From Shimia_B sp039198835 (GTDB taxonomy: Bacteria; Pseudomonadota; Alphaproteobacteria; Rhodobacterales; Rhodobacteraceae), in NCBI GenBank assembly GCA_039198835.1, contig JBCCTH010000021.1, forward strand, positions 1 through 21,286: DNA of 21,286 nt, in the 5' to 3' direction. Below, piece after piece: positions 14,975 through 21,286 of the stretch. Numbering within the stretch: the first letter of the stretch is position 1; every line of letters starts with the position of its first letter. The position numbers were made by a program, and so were the translations under genes. The notes under the pieces were generated by a model. It ran no database searches. It was not told where the DNA came from and saw only the letters and a program-made list of their open reading frames with translations.

Positions 14975-16680
14975 GTGGTTTTCACCGGGCGCGCGAGCCG
15001 CTCAGACAAAAGACGCGGGCTGGCATAATTCCAGATCAGCGTGGGCGAGAGCTTGCGCCCGAGCGCGGCTTCGAGCTTTCCCATCATCAAAAGCGCTTGG
15101 GCGCTATCAAGATCGGTCGTGTCAAAGGGATCTTCAGGATCAATGTCTTCGACAGCCATCTCAAGACAGCCGGCCATTTCAGCAAGGATCATGTCTTCGA
15201 TTTGCTCTTCCGTGAAATTCATCTTTTCGGCAACTTCATGATATTTTTCGCCAGTTTGACCCGTATCGGGCGGGCCTGGTTCACGAGCCGCGATCACATC
15301 CTCCAGATCAGATGCCCGCAGGGGCGGGCCCGGCTGCGCCGCATGGAGCGCCGCCCCCACCATCAAAAGCTCGGCGATCTCCGCGACAGAGCGCGCCGCA
15401 CCTTCTTGCCAGCGCGAGCCTTCAACAAACGCGTTGAACGCGCCCATGGCAGGGCCACACCAGATCTGCATATCCGCCTGCCGCGCGGCCAGGCCATCGC
15501 GCGCCCATCCGCTGGATTGCCCAAGATAAGAGCGAAAAATGAGCGCCATATCGAGCTTCGGTTCAGCGCGCATTCTCGCGACGAGAGCGGGGTCGCGCGC
15601 CGCGAAATACCCGCGCACCTCGGCGCGCGTCGCATCAATGCTGCCGCGCAACACCTGCCCCTCTAGCCAATTGCGATCAGTCTCGGGGAGGGCCGCGATG
15701 CTCTCATATTGACGATAAAGGGCGCCAAGACGCGTGGCGCGCTGCGCGAAAAGTGTGCCTCGCTTGAGAACCTGGACTTCAGCGCCGATCTCGAACATGT
15801 CAGCGGCGGGTGCCATGGCGGTATCATCGATCTTTGCCGCGCACAGGAGCGCGAGCGCGATATCGGAGGTTCGCGCCTCTCGCGTCGCTTGATTGATCGA
15901 CCCTGTCACAACGTATTGCGCCCCGAGCGCGAAGGCCGCGGCGATCGCCTCGGGCGTGCCAAGCCCGCCCGCCGCGCCGAGCCGGATCGACGCCGCGCCC
16001 GGGAAGGCTTCGCTGACGCGCTGGCGCAGGCGCGCCACGAGCGGGAAAAGCGCGGTGAGCGGGCGTCTATCGGTGTGGCCGCCGCTATCTGCCTCAACGG
16101 TGATATCGGTGGCCACGGGAAACGCGCGCGCCGCCGCTGCCTGGTCAGGGCGCAGATGACCGGCCTCCGCCAGTGTGCGCAAAACAGCCTCGGGCGCGGG
16201 TGAAAGATAAGCCTCCGCCACACTGGGGTGGGAGAGCTTGACAATGACGCGGGTCGCCGCGTCTTTCGCGCCTGCGAGCCCCAGAGCCCTGAAGAGCACC
16301 ACGGCGGGCGAAAGCGCCATGAACGCCGAGGCCTCGATCACGCGCACGCCACGGGCATATAGCCCTTTGACAAAGGCGATTTCGGCCTCCGGGTCATCTG
16401 GTTGATGGATGAGATTGACCGCGAAAGGCGCTGCGTCTTGCGTCTCTGCCATGAGCCGCTCGATGCTTCTGAAAGCCTCGGCCTGGTCGAGCCCGGCGGC
16501 CCCGAAGCTTGCCAGAAGGCCGTGGCGCGCCATGGCGCGCACGAGCTCTTCTGACGCGATCCCGTTGGCCATCGCGCCCGCCATATAGGCCAGGCGCACG
16601 CCATGCGCCTCGCGGAACGCGCGCGAGCCGAGCTCAGCCGCCAAGGCGGCGGCTTCTTTGGTTTGGCTATGATAATTCAT
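14971..16680 (-). CDS. PfaD-like FMN enoyl reductase with fused C-terminal acyl carrier protein
   Basis: 569 residues. The first ~450 form a PfaD/nitronate-monooxygenase-type TIM barrel, the trans-acting enoyl reductase of PUFA synthases. Family-typical stretches are the early GVRVIEASAFMALSP segment and the phosphate-binding region with GAAGGLGTPEA (near residue 236) followed by VVTGSINQATREA. The C-terminal ~80 residues are an ACP-like domain with acidic helices and TDLDSAQALL, whose Ser526 is the probable phosphopantetheine site. Standalone PfaD proteins normally lack a carrier domain, so this fusion is unusual. I chose the ATG at 16680 (MNYHSQTK), preceded by GGGAAG five bases upstream. 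A longer frame to 16848 lies wholly inside the preceding gene and adds unrelated sequence. The start lies 14 nt inside the KS-CLF-AT-DH-DH gene, and the stop forms an ATGA overlap with the thioesterase. An internal ATG before the ACP (MNFTEEQ) could give a free ACP but has a weak ribosome site. Confidence 0.9.
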   Translation of the reverse strand: MNYHSQTKEAAALAAELGSRAFREAHGVRLAYMAGAMANGIASEELVRAMARHGLLASFGAAGLDQAEAFRSIERLMAETQDAAPFAVNLIHQPDDPEAEIAFVKGLYARGVRVIEASAFMALSPAVVLFRALGLAGAKDAATRVIVKLSHPSVAEAYLSPAPEAVLRTLAEAGHLRPDQAAAARAFPVATDITVEADSGGHTDRRPLTALFPLVARLRQRVSEAFPGAASIRLGAAGGLGTPEAIAAAFALGAQYVVTGSINQATREARTSDIALALLCAAKIDDTAMAPAADMFEIGAEVQVLKRGTLFAQRATRLGALYRQYESIAALPETDRNWLEGQVLRGSIDATRAEVRGYFAARDPALVARMRAEPKLDMALIFRSYLGQSSGWARDGLAARQADMQIWCGPAMGAFNAFVEGSRWQEGAARSVAEIAELLMVGAALHAAQPGPPLRASDLEDVIAAREPGPPDTGQTGEKYHEVAEKMNFTEEQIEDMILAEMAGCLEMAVEDIDPEDPFDTTDLDSAQALLMMGKLEAALGRKLSPTLIWNYASPRLLSERLARPVKTT

Positions 16681-19600
16681 GGATGCTTCCCGTAAGATCG
16701 CGCGCGCGCGTCGCGTGCTCAGGTGCCCAACGCGCCGCCTCGCCGTCTTCGACGATCTGGAGAGCGAGCCCCCCCAACCGGCCCGTGATCCGGTTCTCGT
16801 GAACGAGATCGACATCGGCTGTGATCCAGGGCACAGGCCCACGGCCAAGCCCGGTCACGCTGAGCCGGTAGGTAAAGACCGACCGGCGGGTTCCCGGCAC
16901 CTGGCCACGGAAGCACACCTTGAGCGGCTGGCCCGCGACAGGCTCAAATCGCGCCGCCGCACGACCCGCGCCAAGGCCATGGGCGAGCGCGGCGATGCGC
17001 AGAATTTGCAGCGCCCCTTCGATCATGCAAGGCCCCGCGAAAACCGGATCGTCGACGAAATGCGCCTTGAGATACCAATCCGCAGGATCGAGATATTTCT
17101 GCGCCTCGAAGAACCCAAGGCCAGGGGCCCCGCCTTGCAGATCATAGTCGGTGACGCGGTCGATCATCCACATTTTGCGGGGCGGGAGCCGCAAACGGCA
17201 GGGAGCGGCCGTTTGCAAAGGCGCGCAAGCCGCGCCGAAGACCTGCGCGATATCACCCTCCGCCAGCGCCCTAAGGGCACGCGCATCGAGCGCCCCGCGA
17301 CCCACACGCGTACAAGGCTCAGAGACCGCCATGCGCAAGGGCGCAACGCCCTTCAGGCCCTGACCGCCTTCAAGCGCCGCATCGGTGAAAAAGCCCGCGG
17401 CACATTCTGTGATCTCAAGCACCACGCGGCCCGCGACGCTGGCGCGAAAATCCGCGAAGACGATGAGGTCTTCGCCGTTTTCCACGATCCGTTTCATATC
17501 GATCTCATAGCGCACGGTATCGCCGCAGCGCGGGCCATCGCCGCGATATGTCAGCTTGGCATCGAGCCAACGATAGACGCGCTTGCCCTCGAGCATCCGA
17601 TCAAACCCCAAATGCGAAAAAAGGAGCAGAATGCCTTGAGCATCGAGCGCGAGATAGGGCGGCTGCCCCTCGATATCGACGCCCGCACCGTGGGGGATGT
17701 CATGCTCTGTGACGATGCGCGCGGGCGCGAGGCCCGAGACCGGTGGCACGATTTCGATCACCCGGTCCATTGCCATGAAGGGCGGCGCGGGAAGCCTTAT
17801 GCGGCGCGGCAGTTGATCAAGCCAAGCGCCCTTTTCGCCAAGGATTGGCTCGAGCGCTCCATCGGCAAACGCCCGCACCTCGGCTGGCCCGTAAAGAACG
17901 CTTCGCGCCGCATTTGGAGATCGCGCCATGGCATCGCGCAAGGCGCGGCGCTGCTGTGAAAGAAAAGCGCGATGCGCTGCCTTAAATTGCGCTCGGTAGC
18001 TCGGCCTTGCGGCGGGTGTCTGGGCGCGCGGCGGCGCGGCTGGTTCGCCTGGAGCCGCGAGGGCTGGAGGAGGTGTCAGCGCCCCATCGCGATCCGCGCT
18101 TTGCGGCACCTCGACGCGCGCGGGCGATGCCGCCGCGGCGTCTTCACAAGGCACCAGCGGATATGGATCGACACAAAGCGCCACGGGCAGCTTCGCTTCA
18201 CGCGTGAGCGGTGAAAGCGCCTGAAAGCTCAGTTTTTCAAGGCGTTCGAGATCAATCGGGACGCGATGCGCCAAGAGCCGCGCGGCCAGTGCGGCCAGGC
18301 CATGGCCCGGCACCGCGCCGCGCTTATCGCTTGCCAACGCAAGGTGCGGCCTCTTTCCCAAGCTCGCCTTGGCCCATCTTGGCTGGCCTGTCGTGGGTCC
18401 GATCTCGATGAAAATGCGCGCGCCCGCATTATAGAGCCGCTCATAAAGCAGCGGCGCGTCGCATTTTGCCGCAAAGCCGTCAATCACAGTTTCTTTCAGG
18501 CTCTCAGCCGCGTCCACCGTCGCTGGCAAGACAGCTTCTGACTTTGCAAGAAAATGAAGGATCGGACCGCCCCCGGCGGCCATTGCGCGCAGGCCGTTGA
18601 GCAAGGTGTGCAAGCCCTCCTGCGCGGCGGCGACCGGCGGCACATGGATCACCGGGCCTTGCGGACCGGCGACGCTCTCCTGCGCCACGAGATGACAGAG
18701 CGCATCAACCGCATCGCCTAACCCGCTGATAATGGTCTCTTTTGGGGTATTACAGTGCGATACCCAGACCTGCGTCTTGAGCGGCGCGGGAAGCTGCTCC
18801 AATGCAAACCTGACCTTCTCTTCCCCGGCCATTATCAGGCGGCTCGTCCAGCTTTCGGCGCTGAGCACCCCGAGTTGATCCTTTATCGCGCGCCGCTCTC
18901 CGCCGAGCACATTTTGAAGAACCGGGGCCTCGGCGAGATGGGTGTTCCATGATCGCGCGGCGCGCCAATGGCCATGGGCGAGCATCATCCCGATCTCGCC
19001 GAGGCTGTGGCCCGCAGCATGGGCGGGCCCGCGCCCCAGAAGCGCTTCAACGCTACGCGCCCCGAGACACGAGAAAATCGGCGTCACCCAAAGGAGACCG
19101 GCGGTATCTTCGGCAAGCTCTTCCGAAAGCGCCTCGGCTTCAGCGGGACCCACGCCGTGGGGCGGGTAAAGACGCTGGAGCGGGAGGCTCTCCTCAAGCC
19201 CGCCAAGTGCGGTGCCAATCTCGGCAGCCGTCTCGGGCGCTTGTGCGAAAAAGTCCGCCCCAGCGCCCAAAGGCAAAGCCGCCCAACCCGAATAAAGAAA
19301 TTCAACAGGCGCGTCGCCCATGGGCGCGCCGGTGGCCGAACTGCCCAGCGGGCTCATCCATTCCTTACCTTGAGCAAGGGCCTCGGGGGCGTGGCGCGCC
19401 GCGCGTTCGATCTCTTTTTCCAGCTCTTTTTGCGTGCGCGCCACCAGGGCGATGACGGGCGCATCTGGCGCGGCCTCACGGGCTTCTTTGAGCGCGGCGA
19501 TAGACTGCGCCGAAAGCGCCGCCAGCGATCTCTCCTGGGGTTCGCTCCCGCAAACGCGCGCCTTAAACGCTTCAAGCGCGCTTTCAAGGCTGCCTTCTCC

Positions 19601-21286
19601 CGCGATGAGGGGAAAGACGAACGCGCGCGGCATGCCAGAGGCCAAAGCGGGCTGCGGTGTCACATCGGCGTAGGCCGCGCCGCATTTATCCTTGAGCTCG
19701 ATGGCCCCGCCCGGCCCGGGCAACAGCGGGCTTTGCGCGTCATGTCGCTTGCCAAAGCGCGCGGCGGCCAGGCGCTCGACAAAAGCGACGAGCGGACGCG
19801 CGATAGAGCCGCTTCGCAGGTCTTCCGCATCCCTTTCAAGGGCTGCGATGGAGGCAGGCACATCAATCGATATCGCGCCGCGCTCCGGTGTTCGCGGGTG
19901 ATCGTCGCGCGCCAAAACAAGCGCTGCCGCGCTATCGCAAGGCAGTCTTTCGCCGAGAAGCGCGCGCGCCTCCCGCGCGCTCGAAAGGCCAACCGCCCCA
20001 ATCACGACGGCATCCGCCTCGCCCGCTTGAAGCATGAGCTCCCCCAATTCGAGCGCATGGGCTGCGCCATGATGGCCCGACGACAGCGTCAGATTGGGGC
20101 CGCTGAAATCCCAAGCCTGGGTGATCCGGCTGGCGAGCAGATTTCCGATCCAACCAAGGAAGGCCGCGGCATCGGTGGCAGGCGCAAAACGATCCTGGAG
20201 CGCGGTAAGCGCCGGCGCGTCAAGCTGTCCTGCGAGCTTTTCCCCGATCTTCCAGCGGGTCCAAAGCCGGTGAACGGCGAGATCCGCCTCCATCGCCACG
20301 ATCACCGCGACCCGCCCACCTTCACCAAGATCTGCATCGCGCAAGGCCGCATCCGCCACCGATTGGATAAGAGGCGCGGCGGGCGACAGGCTCGCGATCT
20401 CACGGGGCGATTTCCTTAACCGTCTTGCATCGACCGTGATGTTGCCCAGAGCGTCGCTCCCGGGCAGGCCACCGCGCGCGAGCAGCTCGGCGCGACCGAC
20501 GGTTTCGCCCAAAACCGCATCCATACCCAAGACGCGCAGCCTGCCCGAGGGCCCTAACGCGCCATCACTCTCGGCTTTCAAGGGGTTGGGCTGGGGCTCT
20601 TCAACGATGGCATGGGCGTTCGTCCCGCCAAAACCGAAACTGTCGATGGCCATGCGGCGCGGGCCCGCGCCCGGCGGCTTTTGCCGCCAGGGCCATGGCG
20701 CGCGCATGACGCGTTCATCCAAGGGCGCGTCGATGGCCGGTGTCGGCGGAACCGTTTCGCTCTCAAACGCTTCAACGGCCTTGACAAGGCTCAAGAGGCC
20801 CGAGGCAGTCAACCAATGCCCGAGCCCCGCTTTCGCCGCGCCGATGGGCGGCGCATGGGCGCCGAACTCATCGGTTAAAACGCGCATCTCGGTCTCATCG
20901 CCGAGCTTGGTGCCGGTTGCATGGGCCTCAATCCAGTCAATTGACCCGCGCGCCAGGCCGCACGCGTCATAGGCGCGGGCAATCGCCGCTTTCTGGCCCT
21001 TGGGGTTGGGCGAAACGAGATGCTGGCCGCGCCCATCGGAGGCCAGACCAATCGCGCGCAGGATCGCATGGCACCCGGCATCGGCCCGGCGCGCGGGCAT
21101 GATCAGACAGCCCACGCCCCCCTGCCCCAGAGCAAGCCCGCCGCTTCTGGCATCAAGCGGCAAGCTCGAAGCGCCGCCCGATGGCACAGCCTGGAGCGCT
21201 GAAAACCCCATGCTGGCAAAGAAAGCTTCCACAGAGGAGGCCGACACAACAAGCATGGCATCGGCCTTGCCCCCGCGGAGATAAAG
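16667..21286 (-). CDS. PUFA-synthase-like megasynthase subunit, KS-CLF-AT-DH-DH (5' partial)
   Basis: This is a subunit of a type I iterative PUFA/secondary-lipid synthase. The frame is open through the right edge, leaving 1539 visible residues; the KS N-terminus and its active-site Cys lie outside. Visible order: KS C-terminal half with EAHATGT (His122 of the visible part), GLGH (His157) and GFGGTNAH; a chain-length-factor-like second KS (about 235-560) with SSGHHGAAHAL where a KS would carry its Cys; an acyltransferase (about 640-1060) with GHSLGE (Ser761); then two FabA-like hot-dog domains. The second has HFVDDPVFAG with His1409 and Glu1423, the 14-residue spacing of the FabA His/Asp pair. 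The first (Asp1215) has Ala at the aligned His position, so it is probably a pseudo-DH. The order resembles myxobacterial Pfa3 but ends after DH2 without an acyltransferase (AGPAT) domain. Its 3' end overlaps the PfaD-like gene by 14 nt. A PfaA-like KS-MAT-ACP-KR subunit is expected upstream. The family call is firm; the chain product is unknown. Confidence 0.9.
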   Translation of the reverse strand, partial: LYLRGGKADAMLVVSASSVEAFFASMGFSALQAVPSGGASSLPLDARSGGLALGQGGVGCLIMPARRADAGCHAILRAIGLASDGRGQHLVSPNPKGQKAAIARAYDACGLARGSIDWIEAHATGTKLGDETEMRVLTDEFGAHAPPIGAAKAGLGHWLTASGLLSLVKAVEAFESETVPPTPAIDAPLDERVMRAPWPWRQKPPGAGPRRMAIDSFGFGGTNAHAIVEEPQPNPLKAESDGALGPSGRLRVLGMDAVLGETVGRAELLARGGLPGSDALGNITVDARRLRKSPREIASLSPAAPLIQSVADAALRDADLGEGGRVAVIVAMEADLAVHRLWTRWKIGEKLAGQLDAPALTALQDRFAPATDAAAFLGWIGNLLASRITQAWDFSGPNLTLSSGHHGAAHALELGELMLQAGEADAVVIGAVGLSSAREARALLGERLPCDSAAALVLARDDHPRTPERGAISIDVPASIAALERDAEDLRSGSIARPLVAFVERLAAARFGKRHDAQSPLLPGPGGAIELKDKCGAAYADVTPQPALASGMPRAFVFPLIAGEGSLESALEAFKARVCGSEPQERSLAALSAQSIAALKEAREAAPDAPVIALVARTQKELEKEIERAARHAPEALAQGKEWMSPLGSSATGAPMGDAPVEFLYSGWAALPLGAGADFFAQAPETAAEIGTALGGLEESLPLQRLYPPHGVGPAEAEALSEELAEDTAGLLWVTPIFSCLGARSVEALLGRGPAHAAGHSLGEIGMMLAHGHWRAARSWNTHLAEAPVLQNVLGGERRAIKDQLGVLSAESWTSRLIMAGEEKVRFALEQLPAPLKTQVWVSHCNTPKETIISGLGDAVDALCHLVAQESVAGPQGPVIHVPPVAAAQEGLHTLLNGLRAMAAGGGPILHFLAKSEAVLPATVDAAESLKETVIDGFAAKCDAPLLYERLYNAGARIFIEIGPTTGQPRWAKASLGKRPHLALASDKRGAVPGHGLAALAARLLAHRVPIDLERLEKLSFQALSPLTREAKLPVALCVDPYPLVPCEDAAAASPARVEVPQSADRDGALTPPPALAAPGEPAAPPRAQTPAARPSYRAQFKAAHRAFLSQQRRALRDAMARSPNAARSVLYGPAEVRAFADGALEPILGEKGAWLDQLPRRIRLPAPPFMAMDRVIEIVPPVSGLAPARIVTEHDIPHGAGVDIEGQPPYLALDAQGILLLFSHLGFDRMLEGKRVYRWLDAKLTYRGDGPRCGDTVRYEIDMKRIVENGEDLIVFADFRASVAGRVVLEITECAAGFFTDAALEGGQGLKGVAPLRMAVSEPCTRVGRGALDARALRALAEGDIAQVFGAACAPLQTAAPCRLRLPPRKMWMIDRVTDYDLQGGAPGLGFFEAQKYLDPADWYLKAHFVDDPVFAGPCMIEGALQILRIAALAHGLGAGRAAARFEPVAGQPLKVCFRGQVPGTRRSVFTYRLSVTGLGRGPVPWITADVDLVHENRITGRLGGLALQIVEDGEAARWAPEHATRARDLTGSIHELS

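Noticed and set aside
14971..16680. Nitronate monooxygenase or FabK housekeeping enzyme
   Set aside because: The PfaD-type motifs, the fused carrier domain and the position after a PUFA-synthase subunit point to a trans enoyl reductase.
16679..20419. Plus-strand frames of 426 and 483 codons
   Set aside because: They are antisense shadows of the KS-CLF-AT-DH-DH gene, whose minus-strand reading has full family motifs. The plus-strand translations match nothing I recognise.
1..21286. CRISPR arrays, tRNA/rRNA genes, insertion sequences, riboswitches
   Set aside because: No regularly spaced repeats, cloverleaf-type sequence, transposase frame or noncoding space was found; the minus strand is coding throughout.

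Overview
The window is a GC-rich (mid-60s percent by eye) stretch of bacterial DNA that is coding from end to end on the minus strand. It holds seven consecutive genes of one secondary-metabolite operon, and the first and last run off the window. There are no rRNA, tRNA, transposase or housekeeping genes, so the host cannot be placed from markers. GC content and codon use fit a proteobacterium (alphaproteobacterial or myxobacterial style), but this is only a tentative impression.

Layout in transcription order (right to left): (1) 21286-16667, a PUFA-synthase-like megasynthase subunit, KS-CLF-AT-DH-DH, 5' end missing. (2) 16680-14971, a PfaD-like FMN enoyl reductase fused to a C-terminal acyl carrier protein. 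(3) 14974-14198, a type II thioesterase. (4) 14201-12732, a polysaccharide-pyruvyl-transferase family protein. (5) 12727-11000, a MenD-like thiamine-diphosphate enzyme. (6) 11003-5994, a modular PKS with KS-(remnant AT linker)-degenerate DH-C-methyltransferase-KR-ACP and no AT core. (7) 5997-1, a PKS-NRPS hybrid with KS-AT-ACP-aminotransferase-condensation, still open at the left edge.

Neighbouring genes overlap by 14, 4, 4, 4 and 4 nt, or are separated by 4 nt, so the whole set looks like one translationally coupled transcript. No promoter or terminator is visible and there is no gap larger than 4 nt. The promoter must lie beyond the right edge and the terminator beyond the left.

How the genes could work together (inference): an iterative PUFA-type synthase, of which (1) and (2) are parts, builds a long reduced or partly unsaturated acyl chain. 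The modular PKSs (6) and (7) then extend it, adding an alpha-methyl group in (6). The GSA-aminotransferase-like domain in (7) converts the beta-ketoacyl-ACP to a beta-aminoacyl chain, as in the iturin/mycosubtilin and microcystin synthetases. The condensation domain passes this to an NRPS module beyond the left edge. The MenD-like and pyruvyl-transferase-like proteins are unusual companions. They suggest a ThDP-dependent C-C bond formation and possibly a PEP-derived ketal or related decoration. The expected product is a lipopeptide or polyketide-peptide carrying a beta-amino fatty acid. I cannot identify a known compound.
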